Positions 56,774-64,000 of a stretch of 64,000 nt of DNA are shown in pieces. The notes beneath the pieces were generated by a model that was not told the origin of the DNA, searched no databases, and saw only the letters and a program-made list of their open reading frames with translations. The stretch comes from Crossiella equi (GTDB lineage: Bacteria; Actinomycetota; Actinomycetes; Mycobacteriales; Pseudonocardiaceae): positions 6,681,786 to 6,745,785 of the forward strand of contig NZ_JAGIOO010000001.1 of assembly GCF_017876755.1 (NCBI RefSeq). The letters are read 5' to 3'. The position numbers were made by a program, and so were the translations under genes. How positions within the stretch are numbered: the first letter of the stretch is position 1; every line of letters starts with the position of its first letter.

Positions 56774-56806
56774 GTGGGCCGGATCCGCATCGCGGGTCCG
56801 GCCCAC
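56774..56806 (+). terminator. Probable terminator of the DctA-type gene
   Basis: GTGGGCCGGA (56774-56783) pairs with TCCGGCCCAC (56797-56806), a 10-bp stem with a 13-nt loop, 17 bp after the stop. It is only 13 bp before the -10-like TACCGT of the next gene. Confidence 0.65.
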
Positions 56807-56830
56807 GGTCGTCCTGGGTACCGTGGCCTG

Positions 56831-57376
56831 GTGGGATCACCAGGGATGACCAGCTGGGTACCGGCCAAGCCGGGGCGTTACGTGCGGCTCTCACCCGGCC
56901 AGGTACAGGACTTCCGCTACCGGACCGGCTTGGTCGGCGGCGTCCTGGGACTGGTGGGCCTGGCAGCCGGGGTGACCTCGATCGGGCTCGGCATGCGGCT
57001 GCCCACCACCCACTACCTGTTCGGTTCCTGGGCGTGGTTCCTGGCCGCGATGGCGGACCTGGTGCTGGTGCTCACCGGTTTTGTCGTGCTCAACCCTGGG
57101 CGTCACCTGCGCGCGGACCACCTCGACGTGAAGCTCGTGCGGCGCACGCGTGAAGGCCTGGGCGTGCTCTGGGGGCTCAGCACGGTGCTGGTGCTCGGCT
57201 CGGCGTGGAACCTGGCCTCGCTCACCCCCAGGGCGGCCCGGGACGGCTTCCCCTTCAACGGGGTGGCCTGGGCCTTCGTGGTCCTGCTGGGGCTGACCGT
57301 GGTGCTGGGCGGCGTGGCCTACGTCCTCGGCCGCCGCGCCGTGGTCGCGCCCCCGACCGTCTGGTCCGGCTACTGA
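56831..57376 (+). CDS. Four-helix membrane protein, unknown function
   Basis: 181 residues with membrane helices at about 38-60, 68-92, 112-132 and 148-170 and a cytoplasmic N-terminus beginning VGSPGMTSWVPAKPGRYVRL. No family recognised. GTG 56831 lies 6 nt after TACCGT (56819-56824) in the leaderless spacing; ATG 56846 is the alternative. Its last 7 bp overlap the end of the convergent ABC ATPase gene. Confidence 0.75.
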   Translation: MGSPGMTSWVPAKPGRYVRLSPGQVQDFRYRTGLVGGVLGLVGLAAGVTSIGLGMRLPTTHYLFGSWAWFLAAMADLVLVLTGFVVLNPGRHLRADHLDVKLVRRTREGLGVLWGLSTVLVLGSAWNLASLTPRAARDGFPFNGVAWAFVVLLGLTVVLGGVAYVLGRRAVVAPPTVWSGY

Positions 57377-58137
57377 CGCACCGGAGTCACCACGCGCGAG
57401 CCGTCCGGGGCGGTCAGCACCGTCGCCCGCGCCCCGTAGTGCCGCGACACCCGCTCCGCGGTGAGCACCTCCCCGGGCGCGCCGACGGCGACCACCCGGC
57501 CCTGGTCCAGCATCAGCAGCTGGTCGGCGTACTGGCCCGCCAGGGTGAGGTCGTGCAGGGTGGTCAGGACCGTGGTGCCGTCGGCCCGGCGGAGGCGGTC
57601 CACCAGGTCCAGCAGGGCCTGGGCGTGGCCGATGTCCAGGCCCGTGGTCGGCTCGTCCAGCAGCAGGACGCCGGTCTGCTGGGCCAGGACGCGGGCCAGG
57701 ACCGCGCGCTGGCGTTCGCCGCCGCTCAGTGTCGGGAGTGGACGGTCGGCCAGGTGGGTGAGGTCCAGGCGGGACAGGACGTCGGTGACCAGGGACAGGT
57801 CCGACGGGCTCTCCCGGGCCAGCAGGCCCAGGTGTGGGGTGCGGCCCAGCAGGGCGTAGTCGGTGACCGTCAGGCCCTCCGGCAGCAGCGGGGTCTGCGG
57901 GGCGTAGCCCAGCAGACGGGCCCGCGCGCGGGCGGGCAGGTTCGTCACCTCGGTGCCGTCCAGGGCCAGGCGGCCGGTGTGCGGCAGGACGCCCGCCACC
58001 GCCTTCAGCAGGGTGGACTTGCCCGCGCCGTTCGGGCCGATCACCGCCAGCCAGCTGCCGCGCGGCACCGCCAGGGTGACGTCGTTGACCGCCTTGCGGT
58101 CGCGGTAGCCCGCCGAGACCGCGTCCAGCTCCAGCAT
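57370..58137 (-). CDS. Iron/B12-type ABC importer, ATP-binding protein (FecE/BtuD type)
   Basis: 255 residues. Walker [18 protein letters not shown], signature [17 protein letters not shown], Walker [14 protein letters not shown] and the H-loop [13 protein letters not shown]. It begins immediately after the permease stop codon. Supplies energy for the FecCD-type channel encoded upstream. Confidence 0.93.
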   Translation of the reverse strand: MLELDAVSAGYRDRKAVNDVTLAVPRGSWLAVIGPNGAGKSTLLKAVAGVLPHTGRLALDGTEVTNLPARARARLLGYAPQTPLLPEGLTVTDYALLGRTPHLGLLARESPSDLSLVTDVLSRLDLTHLADRPLPTLSGGERQRAVLARVLAQQTGVLLLDEPTTGLDIGHAQALLDLVDRLRRADGTTVLTTLHDLTLAGQYADQLLMLDQGRVVAVGAPGEVLTAERVSRHYGARATVLTAPDGSRVVTPVRQ

Positions 58138-59172
58138 CTACACCCTCCGGGAGCGGCGCAGCACCACCGCGAAGAACGGGGCGCCGGTGAACGCCGTGAC
58201 CACGCCGATCGGCAGCTCGCCCGGGGCGATCACCGTGCGCGCCACCGCGTCGGCCAGCACCACGAAGGCCGCGCCGCCCAGCAGCGACATCGGCACCAGC
58301 ACCCGGTAGCTGCCCGCCACCAGCAGGCGCACCAGGTGCGGCACCACGATGCCCACGAAGCCGATCAGGCCGCTCACCGACACCGCGGCGGCCGTGGCCA
58401 GGGAGGCCGCGCCCAGCACCACCAGGCGTACCCGCCGCGGCCGCACGCCGAGCGTGCCCGCCTCCTCATCACCCACGCCCAGCACGTCCAGCAGGCGGCC
58501 GCTGGCACACAGCACGGCCGAGGCGAAGGCGATGTAGGGCAGCACCACCAGCACCTGCGACCAGCCCGCGCTGCCCAGGCCGCCCAGCATCCAGAGGTAG
58601 ATCGCGCGCAGGTTGGCCACGTCCAGGGTCTGCACGAAGGTCTGCAGCGCGGTCAGGAACGCCGCCACCGCCACCCCGGCCAGCACCAGGGTCGCGGTGC
58701 CCGGACCGGCCGAGCGGCCCAGCGCCCAGGTCAGCCCGACGCCGAGCACCGCGCCCGCGAACGCCGCCACCGGCACCGGGGCGGTGATCCCGGCCCCGGC
58801 GAAGGCGGGCACGGTGAACACGGCCAGCGTCGCGCCCAGGCCCGCCCCGGCCGCCGCGCCCAGCAGGTACGGGTCGGCCAGCGGGTTGCGGAACACGCCC
58901 TGGAAGGCCGCCCCGGAGGAGGCCAGCGCGGCCCCCACCAGGCAGCCGAGCACCACGCGGGGCACGCGCAGCTCCCAGAGCACCGCCGCCTCGCGTTCCG
59001 ACAGCGGCGAAACACCTCCGGACAGCTGCGCGAACACCTCCGCGAGGACGCGCGTGGCGCCCAGGTCGATCGCGCCCAGCAGGACCGCCGCGGTCATCGC
59101 GACCAGCAACAGCAGCAGGGCACCGAGCAGCTGGGTGAGGCGGAGCCGGGTGGGGGCGGCGGCGCCCGTCAC
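58138..59172 (-). CDS. Iron/B12-type ABC importer, permease (FecCD family)
   Basis: 344 residues with about ten membrane helices. FecCD signatures: LWELRVPRVVLGCLVGAALA, GAAFQGVFRNPLADPYLLG, YLWMLGGLGSAGW and the coupling region GFVGIVVPHLVRLL. The GTG overlaps the stop of the binding-protein gene (GTGA). Cargo class (ferric siderophore, haem or cobalamin) cannot be separated by sequence alone. Confidence 0.93.
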   Translation of the reverse strand: MTGAAAPTRLRLTQLLGALLLLLVAMTAAVLLGAIDLGATRVLAEVFAQLSGGVSPLSEREAAVLWELRVPRVVLGCLVGAALASSGAAFQGVFRNPLADPYLLGAAAGAGLGATLAVFTVPAFAGAGITAPVPVAAFAGAVLGVGLTWALGRSAGPGTATLVLAGVAVAAFLTALQTFVQTLDVANLRAIYLWMLGGLGSAGWSQVLVVLPYIAFASAVLCASGRLLDVLGVGDEEAGTLGVRPRRVRLVVLGAASLATAAAVSVSGLIGFVGIVVPHLVRLLVAGSYRVLVPMSLLGGAAFVVLADAVARTVIAPGELPIGVVTAFTGAPFFAVVLRRSRRV

Positions 59173-60107
59173 CGCTGGCCGGTGCGGGCGACCGCCTCGG
59201 CGACCGTGCGCACCAGGTCGACCACGCGCGGTCCCCAGCGGGAGGCGATGTCGTCGTCCAGGGCCACCACACCGCCACCGGTCACGGCCGGGATCTTGTC
59301 CCAGCCCGGGCGCTTGCCCACCGTCCCGGCGTTCTGCCCGCAGCACTTGGTGTCGGCGAGGAAGATCAGCCGTGGCGCCGCGTTGACCACCTGCTCGGCG
59401 GAGACCTGCGGGTAGCCGCTGCCCGCCGGGTCGGCCCCGTCGGCGATGTTGACCAGCCCGAACTGCTGGTAGATCTGCCCGATGAAGGTCTTGGACGTGA
59501 CGGTGTAGAGCTCCTGGCCGAGCTCGTGGAAGTACTTCAGCTCGGACTTCGGCTTCGGCGTCTCCCGCACCAGCTTGGCGATGTCGTTCTTGATCTTGTT
59601 GACCAGGTCGTTGGACTCGGTGCCCAGGCCCGTGGCCTGCCCGAGCGCGGCGATCTGGCCGTAGGCCTCGTCCAAGGTGGTGGCCGCCGGGAGCAGCAGC
59701 ACCGGGATCTTCAGCTTCTCCAGTCCGGCCACGACACCCTCGGTGTCGTTCGAGGCGACCACCAGGTCCGGGTTGTGCCCGGCGATGGCCTCCACGTTCG
59801 GCTTGAACCCCGACAACGTGGTCTTGGGTGCCTCGGCCGGGAAGTTCGACTGGTCGTCCACCGCCACGACCTGCTTGCCCGCGCCGAAGGCGAACAGGCT
59901 TTCCGTGCTGGTGGGGCTCAGCGAGACGATCCGCTGCGGTTTCTTGGCGATCGTGACCGGCTTGACCCCCGGGACCGACACCTCGACCGGGAACAGCGAG
60001 TCGGCGGTTTGGCTCGGCGCGGGATCGGGAACCCGGCTCGCGCACGCGCCAACGGCGAGGATGGCCGTGAGGGCGATGGCGGCTGCCTGGAAGCGTCGCT
60101 GGAGCAT
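59169..60107 (-). CDS. Iron/B12-type ABC importer, substrate-binding lipoprotein (BtuF/FhuD fold)
   Basis: 312 residues. Signal with lipobox AVGAC (Cys22), then the helical-backbone metal-receptor fold: RIVSLSPTSTESLFAFGAG, VVAVDDQSNFP, VEAIAGHNPDLVVASN and SAEQVVNAAPRLIFLADTKC. A CC pair (DTKCCGQN) could form a disulfide or bind metal. The upstream 295 bp have no cobalamin riboswitch that I can recognise and only a poor match to an iron-regulator box, so the cargo stays open. Confidence 0.92.
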   Translation of the reverse strand: MLQRRFQAAAIALTAILAVGACASRVPDPAPSQTADSLFPVEVSVPGVKPVTIAKKPQRIVSLSPTSTESLFAFGAGKQVVAVDDQSNFPAEAPKTTLSGFKPNVEAIAGHNPDLVVASNDTEGVVAGLEKLKIPVLLLPAATTLDEAYGQIAALGQATGLGTESNDLVNKIKNDIAKLVRETPKPKSELKYFHELGQELYTVTSKTFIGQIYQQFGLVNIADGADPAGSGYPQVSAEQVVNAAPRLIFLADTKCCGQNAGTVGKRPGWDKIPAVTGGGVVALDDDIASRWGPRVVDLVRTVAEAVARTGQR

Positions 60108-60402
60108 CGAATCCTCTGTGGTTGGTCGGGTGGCGGCTCGAAGGCACGTTACCGTCGTGTTCCAGGCTCAACCAGCAGGACGCGCGTACTGTGTGAGTGA
60201 AGCCTAAGTCGGGAAAAGCAGGTAAATCGTTACGCGGCAATGACCGACATCACCTTTCGAGGGGTGTTTCCAGGTTTCCTGCCTGTTACAGTCCCGACAT
60301 ACCTGTCGCTTCCGGCCGCTGCGCCGGGGTGACCTCGCGGGCCACCGTCGTCCCGTGCCCAGCATTCCACCACCTGAGCACGGACTCGACGAGGGAGGTC
60401 GC
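60108..60402. other. Divergent intergenic region between the ABC importer and gltB
   Basis: 295 bp of lower GC content, holding the promoters of both units. A TTAGGCT element (minus strand, about 60205-60211) weakly recalls DtxR/IdeR boxes but matches only about half the consensus. A strong GAGGGAGG (60391-60398) belongs to gltB. No open frame or RNA is recognised. Confidence 0.5.
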
Positions 60403-63400
60403 GTGATCTTCTCCGCCATCCCCGCCCGACAGGGCTTGTACGACCCGGCTGACGAACGGGATGCCTGCGGTGTCGCCATGGTCGCCGACATCCAGGGCCG
60501 CCGTTCGCACGGCATCGTGGTCGACGCCCTCACGGCACTGGCGAACCTCGAACACCGGGGTGCCGCGGGTGCTGAGCCCACGAGCGGGGACGGGGCGGGC
60601 ATCCTGCTCCAGCTACCCGACCAGCTGCTGCGCGCGGAGTTCGCGGGCCTGCCGACGCCGGACGCGGACGGCCGCCACACCTACGCGGCGGGCATCGCCT
60701 TCCTGCCCTCGGACACCGAGCAGCGCGCCAAGGCGGTCGAGCTCGTCGAGCGCATCGCCGAGGAGGAGCAGCTGCGGGTGCTCGGCTGGCGCGAGGTCCC
60801 GGTCAGCCCGGAGGCGGCGGGCGTGGGCCCGACCGCGCTGTCCTGCATGCCGCACTTCACGATGCTCGTGGTCACCTCGGCCTGCGGGGAGAAGGGCGGC
60901 GTCGACCTCGACCGCCTCGCCTTCTGCCTGCGCAAGCGCGCCGAGCACGAGAGCGAGCAGGCCGGTTTCGGTGTCTACTTCCCGTCGCTGTCCAGCCGCA
61001 CGCTGGTCTACAAGGGCATGCTCACCACCGAGCAGCTGCCGCAGTTCTTCCTCGACCTCACCGACGAGCGGCTGGAAAGCGCCATCGCGCTGGTGCACAG
61101 CCGGTTCTCCACCAACACCTTCCCGTCCTGGCCGCTGGCGCACCCGTTCCGGTTCGTCGCCCACAACGGGGAGATCAACACCATCCGCGGCAACCGCAAC
61201 CGCATGCGGGCCCGTGAGGCGCTGCTGGAGAGCAACCTCATCCCCGGCGACCTGAGCCGCCTCTACCCGATCTGCGCGGGCGACGGCTCCGACTCCGCCT
61301 CCTTCGACGAGGTCCTCGAACTGCTGCACCTGGGCGGGCGCAGCCTGCCGCACGCGGTGCTCATGATGGTCCCGGAGGCCTGGGAGAACCACGCCACCAT
61401 GGACCCGGCGCGGCGTGCCTTCTACCAGTTCCACGCGAGCCTGATGGAGCCGTGGGACGGCCCGGCCTGCGTCACCTTCACCGACGGCACCCTGGTCGGC
61501 GCGGTGCTGGACCGCAACGGCCTGCGCCCGGCCCGCTGGTGGCAGACCGCCGACGGACGGGTTGTGCTGGCCTCGGAGACCGGTGTGCTGGACGTGGCCC
61601 CGGACCAGGTCGTGGCCAAGGGCCGCCTGCAGCCCGGCCGCATGTTCCTGGTCGACACCCGCACCGGCCGCATCGTCGACGACAACGAGATCAAGTCGGC
61701 GCTGGCCGCCAAGCAGCCCTACGACGAGTGGCTGCACGCCGGTCTGCTCGACCTGGCCGACCTGCCCGACCGCGAGCACGTGGTGCAGAGCCACGAGTCC
61801 GTGGTGCGCCGCCAGCTCACCTTCGGCTACACCGAGGAGGAGCTGCGCGTGCTGCTGACCCCGATGGCGGTCAGCGCGATGGAGCCGCTGGGCTCGATGG
61901 GCTCGGACACGCCGATCGCGGCCCTGTCCCAGCGCTCCCGCATGCTCTACGACTACTTCGCCCAGCACTTCGCGCAGGTCACCAACCCGCCGCTGGACGC
62001 CATCCGCGAGGAGATCGTCACCTCGGTGGCGCGCGTGATGGGCCCCGAGCGCAACCTGCTCGACCCCGGCCCCTCCTCCTGCCGCCACATCCAGCTGCCG
62101 TACCCGGTCATCGACAACGACGAGCTGGCCAAGCTCATCCACGTCAACGACGACGGCGACCTCCCCGGCTTCGCCTGCGCTGTCCTGAGTGGACTGTATG
62201 AAGTGGACGGTGGCGGGGACGCGCTGCGCGAGGCTGTCGAGCGCGTGCGGCGCGAGGCCTCGGAGGCCATCGCCAACGGCGCCCGCACCCTGGTGCTCTC
62301 CGACCGCGACTCCGACCACCGGATGGCGCCCATCCCGTCGCTGCTGCTGGTCTCCGCGGTGCACCATCACCTGGTGCGCACCAAGGAGCGCCTGCGCGTG
62401 GCGCTGGTGGTGGAGTCCGGCGACGCCCGCGAGGTGCACCACATCGCGCTGCTGCTCGGCTACGGCGCGGCCGCGGTCAACCCGTACCTGGCCTTCGAGA
62501 CCATCGAGGATATGGTCAGCCGCGGGGCCGTCACGGGCATCGAGGCCCGCAAGGCCGTGCGCAACTACGTCACCGCGCTGGTCAAGGGCGTGCTGAAGGT
62601 GATGTCCAAGATGGGCATCTCCACCGTCGGCGCCTACACCGCCGCGCAGGTCTTCGAGGCCGTCGGCCTGGCCACCGACGTGGTGGACGAGTACTTCGTG
62701 GGCACCGCCTCCAAGCTCGGCGGCGTCGGCCTGGACGTGCTCGCCGAGGAGGTCGCGCAGCGGCACGCGCTGGCCTACCCGGACAACCCGGCCGACCGCG
62801 CGCACCGCGGCCTGCCCGTGGGCGGCGAGTACTTCTACCGCCGCGAGGGCGAGCTGCACCTGTTCAACCCGGAGACGGTGTTCCTGCTCCAGCACGCCAC
62901 CAAGACCCGGCAGTACGACGTCTACCGCCGCTACACCGCCGAGTGCGACCGCCTGGCCGCCGAGGGTGGCGCGCTGCGCGGGCTGTTCAAGCTCAAGAAC
63001 GAGCGCAAGCCGGTGCCGATCGAGGAGGTCGAGCCCGCCTCCGCGATCGTCAAGCGCTTCAACACCGGCGCCATGTCCTACGGCTCCATCTCCTCCGAGG
63101 CGCACGAGACCCTCGCGGTCGCGATGAACCGCCTCGGCGGCCGGTCCAACTCCGGTGAGGGCGGCGAGGACCCGGAGCGCCTGTACGACCCGGAGCGGCG
63201 CTCCGCGGTGAAGCAGGTCGCCTCCGGCCGGTTCGGCGTCACCAGCGAGTACCTGGTCAACAGCACCGACATCCAGATCAAGATGGCCCAGGGCGCCAAG
63301 CCCGGTGAGGGCGGCCAGCTGCCCGGCTACAAGGTCTACCCGTGGATCGCGCGCACCCGGCACTCCACGCCCGGTGTCTCGCTGATCTCGCCGCCGCCGC

Positions 63401-64000
63401 ACCACGACATCTACTCCATCGAGGACCTGGCGCAGCTCATCCACGACCTGAAGAACGCCAACGAGCAGGCGCGCGTGCACGTCAAGCTCGTCAGCGAGGT
63501 CGGGATCGGCACCGTCGCGGCCGGGGTGGCCAAGGCGCACGCGGACGTCATCCTGGTCTCCGGCCACGACGGCGGTACCGGCGCCTCCCCGCTCACCTCG
63601 CTCAAGCACTGCGGCACCCCGTGGGAGATCGGCCTGGCCGAGGCCCAGCAGACGCTGGTGCTCAACGGCCTGCGCGACCGCATCACCCTCCAGGTCGACG
63701 GCGCCATGAAGACCGGGCGGGACGTGGTGATCTCCGCGCTGCTCGGGGCCGAGGAGTACGGCTTCGCCACCGCGCCGCTGATCGTCGCGGGCTGCGTGAT
63801 GATGCGGGTCTGCCACCTGGACACCTGCCCGGTGGGCGTGGCCACGCAGAACCCGGAGCTGCGCAAGCGGTACACCGGCAAGCCGGAGTTCGTGGAGAAC
63901 TTCTTCTACTTCGTGGCCGAGGAGGTGCGCGAGCACCTGGCCGCGCTGGGCTTCCGCAGCCTGGACGAGGCCGTCGGGCACGCCGAGCTCCTCGACGTGG
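60403..64000 (+). CDS. gltB: Glutamate synthase (NADPH/ferredoxin) large subunit GltB, 3' partial
   Basis: GltB transfers the glutamine amide to 2-oxoglutarate, giving two glutamates. The GTG at 60403 follows GAGGGAGG. A 21-residue propeptide precedes the N-terminal nucleophile Cys22 ([13 protein letters not shown]) of the class II glutaminase domain ([29 protein letters not shown]). A central domain and the FMN-binding synthase domain follow ([46 protein letters not shown]), with the [3Fe-4S] cysteines in [19 protein letters not shown] near codon 1140. The remaining roughly 300 codons, including the C-terminal beta-helix, lie beyond the window. gltD is expected next. Confidence 0.96.
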   Translation, partial: MIFSAIPARQGLYDPADERDACGVAMVADIQGRRSHGIVVDALTALANLEHRGAAGAEPTSGDGAGILLQLPDQLLRAEFAGLPTPDADGRHTYAAGIAFLPSDTEQRAKAVELVERIAEEEQLRVLGWREVPVSPEAAGVGPTALSCMPHFTMLVVTSACGEKGGVDLDRLAFCLRKRAEHESEQAGFGVYFPSLSSRTLVYKGMLTTEQLPQFFLDLTDERLESAIALVHSRFSTNTFPSWPLAHPFRFVAHNGEINTIRGNRNRMRAREALLESNLIPGDLSRLYPICAGDGSDSASFDEVLELLHLGGRSLPHAVLMMVPEAWENHATMDPARRAFYQFHASLMEPWDGPACVTFTDGTLVGAVLDRNGLRPARWWQTADGRVVLASETGVLDVAPDQVVAKGRLQPGRMFLVDTRTGRIVDDNEIKSALAAKQPYDEWLHAGLLDLADLPDREHVVQSHESVVRRQLTFGYTEEELRVLLTPMAVSAMEPLGSMGSDTPIAALSQRSRMLYDYFAQHFAQVTNPPLDAIREEIVTSVARVMGPERNLLDPGPSSCRHIQLPYPVIDNDELAKLIHVNDDGDLPGFACAVLSGLYEVDGGGDALREAVERVRREASEAIANGARTLVLSDRDSDHRMAPIPSLLLVSAVHHHLVRTKERLRVALVVESGDAREVHHIALLLGYGAAAVNPYLAFETIEDMVSRGAVTGIEARKAVRNYVTALVKGVLKVMSKMGISTVGAYTAAQVFEAVGLATDVVDEYFVGTASKLGGVGLDVLAEEVAQRHALAYPDNPADRAHRGLPVGGEYFYRREGELHLFNPETVFLLQHATKTRQYDVYRRYTAECDRLAAEGGALRGLFKLKNERKPVPIEEVEPASAIVKRFNTGAMSYGSISSEAHETLAVAMNRLGGRSNSGEGGEDPERLYDPERRSAVKQVASGRFGVTSEYLVNSTDIQIKMAQGAKPGEGGQLPGYKVYPWIARTRHSTPGVSLISPPPHHDIYSIEDLAQLIHDLKNANEQARVHVKLVSEVGIGTVAAGVAKAHADVILVSGHDGGTGASPLTSLKHCGTPWEIGLAEAQQTLVLNGLRDRITLQVDGAMKTGRDVVISALLGAEEYGFATAPLIVAGCVMMRVCHLDTCPVGVATQNPELRKRYTGKPEFVENFFYFVAEEVREHLAALGFRSLDEAVGHAELLDV

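Noticed and set aside
60196-60215. Iron-regulator (DtxR/IdeR) box upstream of the FecCD-type importer
   Set aside because: Only about 11 of 19 consensus positions match and the right half is not symmetric.
60108-60402. Cobalamin riboswitch upstream of the BtuF-like gene
   Set aside because: No B12-box or conserved core found by eye on the relevant strand.

Overview
The window is about 64 kb of very GC-rich DNA with actinobacterial gene organisation: GTGA/ATGA stop-start overlaps, many GTG starts, F420-type and PriA-type genes, and starts placed 6-8 nt after a -10 box (leaderless mRNAs). The StrR-type regulator, the paired M14/S1 secreted peptidases and the Pls-type synthetase point to an antibiotic-producing member of the Pseudonocardiales; genus cannot be fixed from the sequence alone.

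Layout. 1-820 is the tail of a 3-hydroxyisobutyrate-dehydrogenase-type reductase, followed by a non-coding stretch with a degenerate 21-bp tandem repeat. 1373-6435 is NAD synthesis: a NrtR-type Nudix repressor (with a Lon-N-domain gene behind it) divergent from nadA-nadB-nadC, with a dyad between them. 6508-10013 is a small GntR-controlled catabolic locus (nitrilase-family amidase, MHS transporter, DUF2848 protein) whose operator-like dyad also occurs, almost unchanged, inside nadB. 10161-16397 is a translationally coupled peptide-type ABC transporter operon ending in a class V PLP enzyme. 16455-24190 is an island of secreted peptidases, all on the minus strand: two tandem alpha-lytic/streptogrisin-type S1 proteases and four tandem M14 zinc carboxypeptidases, nearly all followed by their own hairpin terminator.

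24712-36627 carries histidine synthesis in pieces: hisD-hisC-hisB, then an unrelated block (serine hydrolase, SDR, a 52-aa membrane protein, MerR regulator, SoxR and a split transketolase with a SoxR-type promoter), then hisH-priA and hisF-hisI, which are themselves separated by two minus-strand genes. 36664-44023 (minus strand) is the most distinctive locus: a StrR-like activator, a truncated degenerate adenylation-domain protein, a diaminobutyrate-type aminotransferase and a 1336-aa membrane NRPS with the complete Pls (epsilon-poly-lysine synthetase) architecture. Together they predict a cationic homopoly(amino acid), probably poly-2,4-diaminobutyrate.

44271-50009 is a TetR regulator divergent from a trp operon (trpE, a membrane protein, trpC, trpB, trpA; trpD and trpF absent, consistent with PriA doing the TrpF step). 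Then come a Uma2-family nuclease-fold protein, lgt, a two-component system convergent with a TAXI-type binding lipoprotein, a DctA-type symporter, an unknown membrane protein, an iron/B12-type ABC importer on the minus strand, and the first 1199 codons of gltB running off the right edge. No tRNA, rRNA, CRISPR array, prophage or insertion sequence was recognised.
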